Source: Candidatus Methanomethylicaceae archaeon
GTDB taxonomy: Archaea; Thermoproteota; Methanomethylicia; Methanomethylicales; Methanomethylicaceae
Length of the DNA: 64,000 bases
Direction of reading: 5' to 3'
Assembly (NCBI GenBank): GCA_015660995.1
Contig: JACTUC010000001.1
Span: 62,001-126,000, forward strand
The position numbers and the translations under genes are program-made. Position 1 is the first letter of the stretch, and each line of letters starts with the position of its first letter. The notes under the pieces are model-generated. The model worked only from the letters and a program-made list of their open reading frames with translations, had not been told where the DNA came from and did no database searches. This document shows positions 43,490 to 52,669 of the stretch, one piece after another.

Positions 43490-43515
43490 AGTCAGAGACG
43501 GAAAAAAATAGAAAA

Positions 43516-43536
43516 TGGCGCGCTTAAGGCGCGCTA
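43516..43536. terminator. Bidirectional hairpin terminator between nrdG and the beta-propeller gene
   Basis: TGGCGCGC and GCGCGCTA form an 8-pair stem (six G-C, one G-U, one U-A) with loop TTAAG, placed between convergent genes. On the plus strand it is followed by TAATTGTTCTTCTT, and on the minus strand by TTTTC and T-rich sequence, so it can end both transcripts. Confidence 0.6.
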
Positions 43537-43546
43537 ATTGTTCTTC

Positions 43547-45391
43547 TTAATGCAAAAGCACCTGATTCAGCAGAGTTAGGCTGTTTAGGTCGTTCATCTG
43601 TACCATGCCATCTGATATTGTATAGAGTACATTACCTATGTACAGAGCCCTATTGATGTCGAAGCTGCCATTGGTATTAATGATGTCTTGATGTTGGGTT
43701 ATGGTTCCCTTAAGGACTAATCCGTTCTGCGCAGTTATGTTGAAGACACATACACCTTGCCAACTGATCCATTGGTAGGGGTCAGCAAAGCTTGCTGTCA
43801 CAGGAATTACCAACAATGATTCGGATTTATCAAAGAGGAATGCTTTGGGATTGTTGCTGACATCGCTGTAGGACCAGGTCGCCTGTATAGCATACTTGCT
43901 GATCTCCCTGGGGCTCGTCACGTTGGTAACGTCGAAGAGTGAGAGCTTTACATTGTTGTTCTCCCTTCCTACCCCGATGATTGTGTTCTGATCATAGGGT
44001 TGCATGTAGTCCGAGAAACCTGGAACATTTAGCAGGCCGATTACCTTGGGCTCGGTGGGTGTTGCGAGGTCTATCACGTAGAATGGGTCGATCTGCTGAT
44101 AGGTTACTAGGTAACACCTGTCGTCTACGAACCTAGCCGAATAGATCCTTTCGCCCTTTGCAAGACCCTCAAGGCTGCCAATAATATTCAATTTGTTATC
44201 GAGTACATAGATATTGTTCACGGAACCGTTGGTCGACAGGTCAGTCGTCGCGATCCTGAAGTTGCCATTGAACTCGTCCATGCTGAATTGGTTGAGCACC
44301 GTGCCAGGGACTGAGCCCTGCGCCTCTACAGTGACATTGTCGGCGTTGAGGCTCAATTTGTAGATCAGGGTCTTCTCCCCGGAGTCTCCGGAGCTGCTTA
44401 TTGAAAGCTGGTTTGTAATGCCAAATAATGGTTCGACATATGCTGGATACTTGGGCATTGTGATGTACATATTATCCTCTGAAACGTACATGCTTGATGT
44501 GTAGCTCGCAAGGAAAGTCTCATGCGTAGGAGCTGCAGTGTCATTTGATATGTTCACAGCGACGACGGTGATGAAGTTGTAGTACGGAGAGGGTATGTCG
44601 GCATAGCGCACATCGGTGGCCTGAATCGTTATGGTCTTATTGTTATCTGTTATGGTGGGAAGTATAATTGTCTGGTTATAGGTGTACGCGGATTCGCTGA
44701 CAACTGCATAGAGATAGTTGCCGATCACCCTGGAACCGGAAAGTGAGCCATCCATCACCAGGTCCCTGACAAGCACTGGAGAGGATCTGTCAGTGATATC
44801 ATAGACCTGGATGAGCATCTTCTGCACATTGTAATAAGCGGGCATGATGGCAGCATCGGAATTGCCCATCATGGTTGTCATACCATCAGCGAGCGGGTAC
44901 ATATACCCCCATTGGTTAGCGAGGATCACGAGCTTATTGCCGCTGACATAGAGGTCAAGCTGCCAGGTTCCATTCACTACGATCTTGGAGACGATTTCGG
45001 ACTGATTAGCCGGGGTGGCATTGATTATATAGACGATGCCCCCCGAGGCGACATAAAGGTACTGCCCATCTGTTTTCACGGTGTCTGCTTCGTCGACACC
45101 CTGGACTTGAATGTTGGTACCGGAATATCCACTCACATCGCTGCTAGACTGGGTTGCAGCAATAGTGGTGTCGCTTTTGAGCATCGAGTTAAATACCGAG
45201 TAGAATCCCCCACTGCTCTGGAGGCTGTTGTTGCCAATGTAATTTACCAGGTCGTCATAGCTCGAGAAAGTCTTGAGGTGGTCACTGGACGCATTGGTTG
45301 TACCCATAGTAACAAACGTGAGAGCCACTACTACTACCAGTGCCACTGAAATGCCGAAAATTATTCTATTTCTATCAGTGTTTTGCGACAT
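43547..45391 (-). CDS. Secreted or membrane-anchored beta-propeller protein (Beta_propel family)
   Basis: A 614-residue exported protein. A single N-terminal hydrophobic helix (IIFGISVALVVVVALTFV) serves as signal anchor. The ectodomain begins with IQVQGVDEADTVKTDGQYLYV, the hallmark of the Beta_propel family, and continues with propeller-like repeats such as LIQVYDITDRSSPVLV, FYVIDLATPTEPKVIG and LSLFDVTNVTSPREI. N-x-S/T sequons are frequent. The family occurs on the surface of archaea and some bacteria; its function is not established. An inverted repeat GTTCT-N6-AGAAC lies upstream. Confidence 0.88.
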   Translation of the reverse strand: MSQNTDRNRIIFGISVALVVVVALTFVTMGTTNASSDHLKTFSSYDDLVNYIGNNSLQSSGGFYSVFNSMLKSDTTIAATQSSSDVSGYSGTNIQVQGVDEADTVKTDGQYLYVASGGIVYIINATPANQSEIVSKIVVNGTWQLDLYVSGNKLVILANQWGYMYPLADGMTTMMGNSDAAIMPAYYNVQKMLIQVYDITDRSSPVLVRDLVMDGSLSGSRVIGNYLYAVVSESAYTYNQTIILPTITDNNKTITIQATDVRYADIPSPYYNFITVVAVNISNDTAAPTHETFLASYTSSMYVSEDNMYITMPKYPAYVEPLFGITNQLSISSSGDSGEKTLIYKLSLNADNVTVEAQGSVPGTVLNQFSMDEFNGNFRIATTDLSTNGSVNNIYVLDNKLNIIGSLEGLAKGERIYSARFVDDRCYLVTYQQIDPFYVIDLATPTEPKVIGLLNVPGFSDYMQPYDQNTIIGVGRENNNVKLSLFDVTNVTSPREISKYAIQATWSYSDVSNNPKAFLFDKSESLLVIPVTASFADPYQWISWQGVCVFNITAQNGLVLKGTITQHQDIINTNGSFDINRALYIGNVLYTISDGMVQMNDLNSLTLLNQVLLH

Positions 45392-45453
45392 GTCAATTAC
45401 CGCTATTATGATACTTTAAGGAACGTACTTTATCCTATACTTTGGAACGACCT

Positions 45454-45469
45454 GTTCTGAAAATAGAAC
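45454..45469. promoter_or_regulatory. Inverted repeat upstream of the beta-propeller gene
   Basis: GTTCT and AGAAC flank six bases. Closer to the gene, the motif TACTTT followed by GGAACG occurs twice (45412-45425 and 45438-45450, with one or two extra bases in the first copy). Either element could bind a regulator of the surface protein gene. Confidence 0.35.
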
Positions 45470-45592
45470 ACCCTTCACCATCCCCCAATCCCATAGTCTG
45501 AAGCTCAAGCTATTCTTGAAGTTAGAGGTTAAAGGCTGAATCCTGTGCAAACCATAAATAATTAGGCGTCCCTCCCTTCAATGGGGTTCTGA

Positions 45593-46111
45593 ATGGAGGA
45601 GAATTCCGACGGGCAGTCGTATACCGTTACCTGCGCAAGCTGTGGGCAAAAGACACTCATTGTCAAGGAGCTGTACTCTAAAGTGCCACGTTTCGGGATG
45701 TTGGTGCTCATATCCATGATCTGCTCCAACTGTGGATACCGCGTATTCGACAGCGTATCCCTCGAGTACAAGGGGCCAGAGCGGATCGAATTCAAGGTAA
45801 GCGGCCCAAAAGACCTATCGGCAAAGGTGATCAGGTCGACGACGTCGTCCATTGCAATACCTGAGCTCGGCATCGAGCTGAAACCAGGGCCGAGATCGGA
45901 TGCCTTCATAACAAACATCGAGGGGTTGCTTGATCGCTTCGCAGATGTGGCGGAGCAACTCGCAAGCAGTTCGGAGGGGATATTGCTGGAAAAAGCGAAC
46001 GCTGCCCTTGACAAAATCAGGCTTGCTATGGATGGCAAGGTCCCCTTCACGCTGATCATAGAGGACGAGTCGGGCAACAGCGCCGTTGTCCCTGAGGCTA
46101 CTGAAGAATGA
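45593..46111 (+). CDS. ZPR1-family zinc finger protein
   Basis: A 172-residue single-module archaeal ZPR1 protein. The zinc ribbon is CASCGQ near residue 14 with CSNCGYRVFD about 30 residues later, followed by the characteristic beta-domain (IEFKVSGPKDLSAKVIRSTTSSIAIPELGIEL) and GLLDRFADV. Eukaryotic ZPR1 binds translation elongation factor eEF1A; the archaeal proteins probably do the same with aEF1A, by family inference. The start is ATG; the peptide ends with an acidic tail. Confidence 0.93.
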   Translation: MEENSDGQSYTVTCASCGQKTLIVKELYSKVPRFGMLVLISMICSNCGYRVFDSVSLEYKGPERIEFKVSGPKDLSAKVIRSTTSSIAIPELGIELKPGPRSDAFITNIEGLLDRFADVAEQLASSSEGILLEKANAALDKIRLAMDGKVPFTLIIEDESGNSAVVPEATEE

Positions 46112-46153
46112 TGGTGCTGACCGGGGATAACTGCTAATCTGTCTTCAAGCGTC

Positions 46154-47296
46154 TCAAAGAGACTTCAGTGCTTTGTCAAGGTCTTCAAGAATGTCGTCGA
46201 TCTCTTCAAGGCCTATGGAGAGCCTGAGTAGTCCCTCCTCTATGCCAAGCTCCTTCCTCTCTGCGGGGTTAATGCTCTTGTGCGAGGACGAGACGGGGTG
46301 CGTAATAAGCGTCTCTGCCCCCCCGAGGCTCGGCGCTGTTTTTATGAAGCTGAGAGACGTTAGGAGCCTGAGCGCCTTTTCGCCATTCTCGACCTCGAAG
46401 GAGACGACGCCGCCAAACCCTGGCATCAGCCTAGAGGCTAGCTTGTTGAATTGGCTGGACTTTAGGCCAGGGTAGAAAACCCGCTTGACCTTTGTGTGCC
46501 CTTCAAGGAACTCCGCCACTTCCTGTGCTCCCTTGTTCTGGCACTCCACCCTGAGCTTAAGGGTCTTGAGCCCCCTTATTATTAGGAAAGCCGCGAGCGG
46601 ATCCAGCGAGCCACCGAGGTTCCTCCTCCACTCCCAGAAATCTGCCATCCTCTCCTTTTTGCCGGAAAGGACACCGCCGATTACATCATTGTGCCCGCCG
46701 AGGTACTTCGTTGCGCTTTCCACGACGTAGTCCGCCCCCCACTCAAGAGGCCTGAAGTTAACCGGGGTAGCGAAGGTGTTGTCCACGACACTTATCGCGC
46801 CATTCTCTCTGCAGGTTTTGACGATCTCGGGCAGGTTCGGCACGCCAAGCGTCGGGTTGGTAATCGTTTCAATGAACGCGATCTTGGTGTCCCTCGTAAT
46901 GGATTTCACGAGGTCACCATTAAGCACGCACTTGACCCTTATGCCAAACTTCTCCAGCGATCTCAGCAACACCAGCGAGGCGCCATAGATCTCTTTTGAC
47001 GTGACTATCTCGTCGCCCTTGGAGACCGTACTGAGAAAGATAGTTGAAATGGCAGCCATACCTGAGCCAAAAGCAAGGCAGTCCTCGCCCTTCTCCAGTG
47101 CGTTTACCTTCTTCTCCAGCAGGTGAACGGTCGGGTTGTCCTCCCTGCTGTACTTCAGTTCCCTCCCGCGGATCTGCTCTCCGAATGGATGCTTGAAGAT
47201 CGCGCTCTGGTATATAGGCGGAATTATATAAAGCGGGTCCTCACCCTCGTGGATAGAGATGGAGCTTATACCCCTCTTCTTGCCAGGCTCGCTCAT
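46154..47296 (-). CDS. Cys/Met-metabolism PLP enzyme (cystathionine gamma-synthase/lyase type)
   Basis: A fold-type I PLP enzyme of about 380 residues. Typical features are PPIYQSAIF, YSREDNPTVHLLEKKVNALE, FGSGMAAIST, ETITNPTLGVPNL, VVDNTFATP and the cofactor lysine in ESATKYLGGHNDVIGG. Members carry out transsulfuration (gamma-synthase, beta- or gamma-lyase, or sulfhydrylase); which one cannot be told. ATG 47296 is preferred because the TATA-like run just before the alternative ATG 47323 would start transcription near 47306. Confidence 0.93.
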   Translation of the reverse strand: MSEPGKKRGISSISIHEGEDPLYIIPPIYQSAIFKHPFGEQIRGRELKYSREDNPTVHLLEKKVNALEKGEDCLAFGSGMAAISTIFLSTVSKGDEIVTSKEIYGASLVLLRSLEKFGIRVKCVLNGDLVKSITRDTKIAFIETITNPTLGVPNLPEIVKTCRENGAISVVDNTFATPVNFRPLEWGADYVVESATKYLGGHNDVIGGVLSGKKERMADFWEWRRNLGGSLDPLAAFLIIRGLKTLKLRVECQNKGAQEVAEFLEGHTKVKRVFYPGLKSSQFNKLASRLMPGFGGVVSFEVENGEKALRLLTSLSFIKTAPSLGGAETLITHPVSSSHKSINPAERKELGIEEGLLRLSIGLEEIDDILEDLDKALKSL

Positions 47297-47420
47297 CGCA
47301 AAATCCCTACCAAGATTAAACATAATATATATTTTAAGCTATCTCCAAATTACTTGGAGTAATAATAGTAATACTTAACCAGTAGAAAGCCGCTCCTAAT
47401 GGGGCTTTCCGTCGGCATCA

Positions 47421-48839
47421 TTACCTGCTTTTTATGAAGAGGTTCCTCATTATCATCGACGGACCACCAGTCCAAACCGCTGCGCCCTGTTCTGGTTGGC
47501 CTTTGCCGCAGGTGGCTGCCTTGAAAATTAGATCCTTGCCTACAGCCTCGACGCTTGAGAATAGAACCTCCGTCGTAGCTTCGATTATGGGCGATCTCAC
47601 CGGCTGCTTCAGCTCTCCACCCTTGATCTGATATGCCTCCAGCCCGACGTACCTGTTGTTCCACCTTATGTCGTCAATGTTCCACTCTTGGAAGCTCTTT
47701 ATGAAGAGGCCATCCTTTACGGACTCGAAGAGCTCCTCCTCGGTGCGGTCGCCGGGCTCAGTGTACGTGTTGGACATCCTGATTATTGGCTCGCGGCTGT
47801 ATGCAGTCGCCCTCGCAGCAGAGTTGCTCTTTGCGCCCAGCTCGTACGCAGTCTCCCTGTTCTGAAGGAAGCCGCTGATGATGCCATCCCTAATCAGGAC
47901 TTTCTTCTCCGCCCTGACCCCCTCATCGTCATATGCATAATATCCGTTTGAGTTTGGGATCGCTGGATTGTCGGAGATGTTCACGGCAGGGCTGCCGATC
48001 CTCCTACCCAGCATGTCCCTCTTGACGTAAGACTCGCCGGCTTGTGCCGCCTCCCTCCCCAGGATCCTGTCCGCTTCCTGAGGGTGCCCACATGCCTCGT
48101 GGGACATTATTCCGGACACCTCGCCGCCCACAACGACATTGTACCTCCCAGGGTTTACTGCTTTGCCCTCCAGTAGGACTCTTGACATGCCCTCAGCTTC
48201 CTCCTTGGCAATGCTCGCTGGGTCCATCAAGTCAACCCTTTCCCACCCTCCAGACTCGCCGAGCTGGACAATTCTCTGGAGCGAGCCCTTTCCACCTTCG
48301 TACGCAGTCAGTATAAAGTAACCACTTATCCTCGGCACGGACGATGCAAGGGACGTGCCTTGGCTATTAATGTACTTCTTTTCCTCTAGATCCCCACCGA
48401 AGATAAGGAGCCGCTTGGGAAACTTCGCCCCTTTGACGCTGCTGATGGCTGCATCGACGCCTTTAAGGAGCTCTAGAACCTTTCCCGTATCGACCTCAGT
48501 AGGCAGCACCTTGCAATCAACCCCCCATGACCCCCTGTTAGCCTTCTCCTCAGAGAGCCCCACCCTACTCGAGGTCTTAGCCATAGCTTTCGCTGCTCTC
48601 AGAGCCCTCAGGCCATTCTCCCTGAGCGACCCCTTGGTAAGTATGTTTGTCGAGGCGAACGCCATCGCTCCCTTGAATAGGACCCTTATGGCTGCGCCAT
48701 ACGCTTCGCCATACTCTGGGGGTTCTGGCGTGCCATTCTTAACTACCAAGCTAAAGTCAACGTTCCTTTGGTGCCTCAGTTCCACATAATCTGCCCCTTC
48801 CTTCATCAAAAGATCTACAAGCCATTCGCCGTTATCCAT
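47421..48839 (-). CDS. tldD: TldD-family metalloprotease
   Basis: A 472-residue member of the TldD/PmbA family. The metal-binding motif HEACGHPQEAD identifies it as the catalytic TldD subunit, with GRYNVVVGGEVSGIM before it and the C-terminal AAVWTGGPSMIMRNLFIKSR. TldD normally pairs with the inactive homologue TldE/PmbA in a heterodimer that degrades unfolded peptides; no pmbA is adjacent. ATG 48839 has GGAGG seven bases upstream; the frame is open to 48875. Confidence 0.9.
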   Translation of the reverse strand: MDNGEWLVDLLMKEGADYVELRHQRNVDFSLVVKNGTPEPPEYGEAYGAAIRVLFKGAMAFASTNILTKGSLRENGLRALRAAKAMAKTSSRVGLSEEKANRGSWGVDCKVLPTEVDTGKVLELLKGVDAAISSVKGAKFPKRLLIFGGDLEEKKYINSQGTSLASSVPRISGYFILTAYEGGKGSLQRIVQLGESGGWERVDLMDPASIAKEEAEGMSRVLLEGKAVNPGRYNVVVGGEVSGIMSHEACGHPQEADRILGREAAQAGESYVKRDMLGRRIGSPAVNISDNPAIPNSNGYYAYDDEGVRAEKKVLIRDGIISGFLQNRETAYELGAKSNSAARATAYSREPIIRMSNTYTEPGDRTEEELFESVKDGLFIKSFQEWNIDDIRWNNRYVGLEAYQIKGGELKQPVRSPIIEATTEVLFSSVEAVGKDLIFKAATCGKGQPEQGAAVWTGGPSMIMRNLFIKSR

Positions 48840-48961
48840 AAGTGCGCCTCCGACATGACCAAAGCTGCTCGCCACCGATGCGGTAAGCCGAATGAAACTA
48901 ACTTCAAACCCATTCCTAATATACCTAATCCTGGAACACTAGAATGATGAGCTGAGGAAAA

Positions 48962-49900
48962 ATGCCCTACCCTGTAGAGATCATCAGTGCAGATGAGAAG
49001 CATCAGCTCTATTCAGAGTTGATGAAGAGCTCGCTGTTCACAAGGAAGGCAAATGTCTATGGTTGCTGTATCAAGTTCCTGACAGGAAGCAAGTCCTACG
49101 CGGACATATGGTCCGACAACTTCTACACTGCCGATGAGAACAACCGCTCCCACGGCAGGTTGCTTGCGGTGGAGGACCTGAGCCAGTCGCTTAGCGTCAA
49201 GTACGATCCGCTAACAAAGACCGCCTTCGCATACAATTTCGACTACTACGGTTGGATAAAGAGCCTGGCGTTAGCTATAACAGGAGATCTGCTCGAAGAC
49301 GCTCATGATATCCACTCCATCCATGGTGCCGCTCTGGATGTCAATGGCTCAGGCGTGGCGCTCATCGCTCCGAGCGGAACCGGAAAGACCACGCACAGCT
49401 GGGGGATGCTCAGGAACCCCGGCGTCAGGCTTGTGGCTGACGATTGGTTCTTCGTAAGGCTTTACCAGAAGAGCGCGATCGCCTACGGCTCAGAGAAAAA
49501 CTGTTACGTTGATGCCGACTTGGGCAAGATCTGGCCAGAGTTCCACGAGATTCTCGAGAATGTCGTGCTGGACAAGCGCGGGCGGGCTGTCGTTAACGCA
49601 AGGTGGGTTGTTGGCGCTGACGGAGTAGTCCCCATGACTACAATGAAGAAAGTTGTCCTCCTCAAGAGAGACCCCTCAGATCCCTCCATCATTAGAGAGA
49701 TCACGAAGGAGGAGGCGCTGAACATCTTGGTGAGCAACGATTTCTACAACCCGCACCTACTCGTGAAAGACAAGAGGAAGCTTGCCCTAAGGGCCTCGTT
49801 CTTCTCGGATCTCCTTGGTAAGATGAGGGTGTACATGGCGAACACCTCCGAAGCTCCAGCAACTGTTCAGGAGTGCATCTTCAAGGCTGTAAGTGCGTGA
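48962..49900 (+). CDS. HPr kinase/PEPCK-like P-loop ATPase
   Basis: A 312-residue soluble protein. About residue 120 onward it has the DIHSIHGAALDVNGSGVALI and APSGTGKTTHSW P-loop followed by RLVADDWFFV, the layout of HPr kinase/phosphorylase and ATP-type phosphoenolpyruvate carboxykinase. The N-terminal 110 residues look like the substrate-side domain of PEPCK-type proteins. No PTS HPr is known to me in this neighbourhood, so the phosphate acceptor is unknown. Starts with ATG, divergent from tldD with 122 bases between. Confidence 0.72.
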   Translation: MPYPVEIISADEKHQLYSELMKSSLFTRKANVYGCCIKFLTGSKSYADIWSDNFYTADENNRSHGRLLAVEDLSQSLSVKYDPLTKTAFAYNFDYYGWIKSLALAITGDLLEDAHDIHSIHGAALDVNGSGVALIAPSGTGKTTHSWGMLRNPGVRLVADDWFFVRLYQKSAIAYGSEKNCYVDADLGKIWPEFHEILENVVLDKRGRAVVNARWVVGADGVVPMTTMKKVVLLKRDPSDPSIIREITKEEALNILVSNDFYNPHLLVKDKRKLALRASFFSDLLGKMRVYMANTSEAPATVQECIFKAVSA

Positions 49901-49956
49901 GCCGCTCTCGACCCTGATCATGCGAATATTTGAATATCGATAAATATCGGTCATTT

Positions 49957-49970
49957 CTTTCTAAAGAAAG
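49957..49970. promoter_or_regulatory. Inverted repeat at the apgM promoter
   Basis: CTTTCT-AA-AGAAAG lies ten bases before the apgM ATG, and its right arm overlaps the AAAGG ribosome site. A TATA-like GATAAATATC (49939-49948) is about 26 bases upstream, so the repeat would fall on the transcription start. It may be an operator or chance. Confidence 0.35.
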
Positions 49971-49979
49971 GTAACCGTT

Positions 49980-51251
49980 ATGCAGCGGAAGCACCTTATC
50001 TACGTGCTCTTGGATGGCCTCGGCGACCTTCCAGTGAAGCTATTCAAAGGGAAGACCCCGCTCGAAGCCGCACGCCACCCCTTCATGAATAAGCTCGCAA
50101 AAAAGGCAAAGACTGGTGTGGTCTACACCGTGGGAAAGGGAATTGCACCGGAGTCCGACGTTGCAGTCATCAGCATGCTGGGATATGACCCCATCAAGAC
50201 TTACACAGGAAGAGGCCCGATCGAGGCCTTCGGCGCAGGGATGAACATGGAGAAAGGTGATCTCGCGGTTAGGTGCAACTTTGCAACGGTCGACGAGAAG
50301 ATGAATATACTGGACAGACGGTGCGGGCGTTCTCTCACTACGGAGGAGGCGGTAGTCCTAGCTGAGGCTGTCAATCGTGGCGTGAAACTGGAGAGCCACC
50401 CCGCCAGTTTCGAGTTCAGGAGCACAGTCGGGCACAGGGCGGTGTTGCTAATTAAGCCTGAAGGAGCCAAGCTCTCAGGCAATGTCTCAAACACGGATCC
50501 TGCCTACCAGAGAATGGCTGGGTTAGGGCTGTCGCTGAAGGAGTTCAAGAACACGGTGATCAAGTGCGAGCCCCTCGACAAGACGCCAGAGGCAAGACGG
50601 GCGGCTGAACTGCTCGAAGAATTTACTGTAAAGAGCAATACGGTCCTGAAAGGCCATCCTGTAAATGCGAGGAGGGTATCAGCTGGAAAGCTACCCGCCA
50701 ATGCTGTGCTATCAAGGGACGCTGGTTCGTGCCTTCCAAAGTTCAAGCCAGTGACAGAGCAGTACGGTCTTGAATTCGCGTCAATGGTGGAGATGCCTGT
50801 CGAGCGGGGCATTGCCCTCCTTTGCGGAATGGATCTAATCGAGCTACCCAAGCCATCTGGCGATCTGCGAATTGATTACAAGAAAAGGGCAAAGATGGCG
50901 TGTGAACTGGCTGCGGCTTATGACGTCATTTATATCCACATCAAGGGTCCGGATGAACCAGCACACGATGGTGATTGCGAGTCAAAGAAGAAAGCGATAG
51001 AGTTGATCGATGCCCACTTTTTCAAGAACCTTAAAGTGGATCTAGAGAACGTTGCTGTGGCAGTTACAGCTGACCACTCAACGCCATGCACCCTAAAGTC
51101 ACACTCGGACGATCCAGTACCGTTCATGATTTCAGGTTGCGGAATAAAAAGCGACGGTACGCGTGTGTTTGGCGAGCGGGAATGCAGCAATGGCTCGCTA
51201 GGCGTTATGAACGGGCAGGAATTGCTGCGGCGAATCTTCACTCTGCTGTAA
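49980..51251 (+). CDS. apgM: 2,3-bisphosphoglycerate-independent phosphoglycerate mutase, archaeal type
   Basis: A 423-residue alkaline-phosphatase-superfamily enzyme interconverting 3- and 2-phosphoglycerate in glycolysis and gluconeogenesis. Metal and substrate residues are visible in YVLLDGLGDLPV, the nucleophile serine in PESDVAVISMLGYDP, GRGPIEAFGAG, HIKGPDEPAHDGD and TADHSTPCTLKSHSDDPVP. Length and motif order are those of the archaeal ApgM rather than the bacterial iPGM. It is probably a single-gene unit. Confidence 0.97.
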   Translation: MQRKHLIYVLLDGLGDLPVKLFKGKTPLEAARHPFMNKLAKKAKTGVVYTVGKGIAPESDVAVISMLGYDPIKTYTGRGPIEAFGAGMNMEKGDLAVRCNFATVDEKMNILDRRCGRSLTTEEAVVLAEAVNRGVKLESHPASFEFRSTVGHRAVLLIKPEGAKLSGNVSNTDPAYQRMAGLGLSLKEFKNTVIKCEPLDKTPEARRAAELLEEFTVKSNTVLKGHPVNARRVSAGKLPANAVLSRDAGSCLPKFKPVTEQYGLEFASMVEMPVERGIALLCGMDLIELPKPSGDLRIDYKKRAKMACELAAAYDVIYIHIKGPDEPAHDGDCESKKKAIELIDAHFFKNLKVDLENVAVAVTADHSTPCTLKSHSDDPVPFMISGCGIKSDGTRVFGERECSNGSLGVMNGQELLRRIFTLL

Positions 51252-51304
51252 TTTCGACAATCTTTTATATGTCGAGGTCTTGCCCATTTCTGAGGAAAAA
51301 GAAG

Positions 51305-51556
51305 ATGACGGCGCAAAAAAGACTCTACAGATCTAGAAAGGAAAGGTTTTTGGGCGGTGTCTGCGGCGGCTTTGCCAGTTATTTCAATGTGGACCCCACT
51401 ATCGTTCGGCTTATTTGGGTAGTGTTGTGCCTTGCTTGGGGCGCAGGAATTCTTCTCTACATCATCGCATGGATAATCATACCGCTAGAACCTCAGCTAA
51501 ATGCGACAACTAGCGCAAGTGGAACATCTACGGCGCCGTATGCAAACAATTCGTAA
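51305..51556 (+). CDS. PspC-domain membrane protein
   Basis: An 83-residue small membrane protein. KRLYRSRKERFLGGVCGGFASYFNVDPTIVRLIWV is the classic PspC domain entry (two pieces visible: GGVCGGFASYFN and PTIVRLIWV), followed by one long hydrophobic helix ending WIIIPLE. PspC proteins are phage-shock or membrane-stress regulators in bacteria; in archaea the role is unclear. The open frame continues upstream into apgM in another frame, but a TATA-like TTTTATATG (51261-51269) places the start at ATG 51305. Confidence 0.88.
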   Translation: MTAQKRLYRSRKERFLGGVCGGFASYFNVDPTIVRLIWVVLCLAWGAGILLYIIAWIIIPLEPQLNATTSASGTSTAPYANNS

Positions 51557-51676
51557 GTGGCTAATACTCAGAGGCATGGTGCTGGCACGATTATCGTTGC
51601 TCTCATTGAAACCCTCCCACTTATTGCGGGCATTTAACCGGGATTTCTAATCAGAAAAAATGGCAGTCAGTTAGTA

Positions 51677-52531
51677 CTATTGCCGCCTCAGCCGCTTTCT
51701 AAAGTGCTCAGCCAGTCTAATGGCCTGCGTGGTCTCTCCTACATCATGTGTCCTCACAACGTGCGCCCCATTGAACACAGCAACTGCTGTAGCTGACAGC
51801 GAACCGTAAAGTCTCTCCGAAGGGTCCTCCAAGCCAAGAATCTCCCCTATAAACGACTTCCGCGAAACCCCGATGAAGACTGGTCTACCAAGTTCCCTTA
51901 GCCTCTCCAAGTTAGCAATTATAAGCGAATCCCTTTCGTACCAGGGCATCTTCCCCTTCCTGATGAAGCCTATTCCAGGGTCAAGCAGCACCTTCGATCT
52001 TTTGACCCCCAAAGACAGGGCTTTTTCGAGCTTTTCCTTCAGGCTGTCCGTTGTGGACTGGATTGGATCAGATCCGTTCTTTGAGTCCTTAGGTAGCATG
52101 ATGATAGAAGCATCATATTCAGAAGCGATCTGAAGAATCCTGCTGTTTGTTTCCCCGGAAATGTCATTGATTGCAGTCGCACCCGCTTCAACGGCAGCTC
52201 TAGCCACTTCTGCCCTCTGGGTGTCTGCTGAAATGGGGAGATCAAAATCCCTTGAGAGCGCTTTCACAACTGGCACAAGCCTCCTCTCCTCCTCCTTTGC
52301 ACCTATGGAGGCTTTCAGGTAAGGAGCGGTCGACATCCCACCAACATCAATCGCATCTGCACCGGCCTCAAGCATGCATGCTGCTATCTTAAGCGCGTCC
52401 TCAGGTCCGCAAACCACGGAGCCCTTATAGAAGGACTCAGGGCTGAGGTTGATTATCCCGACAACCCTTACCGGGTGGCTGTCGCCTACACTAAGCCTCC
52501 CAAGAAATCCGGCAATCCTTTCCATATACAT
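51677..52531 (-). CDS. folP: Dihydropteroate synthase
   Basis: A 284-residue TIM barrel of the pterin-binding family. GIINLSPESFYKGS is the substrate-binding loop, then DAIDVGGMSTAPY, ISADTQRAEVARAAVEAG, INDISG, LLDPGIGF and GVSRKSFIG, with RTHDVGE near the end. It joins a dihydropterin pyrophosphate to an aromatic amine in folate or, in many archaea, tetrahydromethanopterin-like cofactor synthesis. MptA- and QueD-type pterin genes lie 1.2-2.4 kb away. The Met at 52525 is an alternative start. Confidence 0.92.
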   Translation of the reverse strand: MYMERIAGFLGRLSVGDSHPVRVVGIINLSPESFYKGSVVCGPEDALKIAACMLEAGADAIDVGGMSTAPYLKASIGAKEEERRLVPVVKALSRDFDLPISADTQRAEVARAAVEAGATAINDISGETNSRILQIASEYDASIIMLPKDSKNGSDPIQSTTDSLKEKLEKALSLGVKRSKVLLDPGIGFIRKGKMPWYERDSLIIANLERLRELGRPVFIGVSRKSFIGEILGLEDPSERLYGSLSATAVAVFNGAHVVRTHDVGETTQAIRLAEHFRKRLRRQ

Positions 52532-52669
52532 TGGATCGCAATATCCCGCTTAAAAGAGTCAGGTCTCCAATGGTCAATTACCATTTAGAATAGATGAAAA
52601 ACAGAGTAAAGCCTTTATATGAACAGTAATTAATGCATAAAACTGCAAATCCAGTTCTGGGGGATTGTC

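Noticed and set aside
47350-47664. 104-codon minus-strand ORF at the tldD end
   Set aside because: It overlaps the conserved C-terminus of TldD in another frame and its sequence is arginine- and glutamine-rich, as expected of a shadow.
51086-51304. Extension of the PspC ORF into apgM
   Set aside because: It is antiphase to conserved ApgM sequence, and a TATA-like box lies just before ATG 51305.
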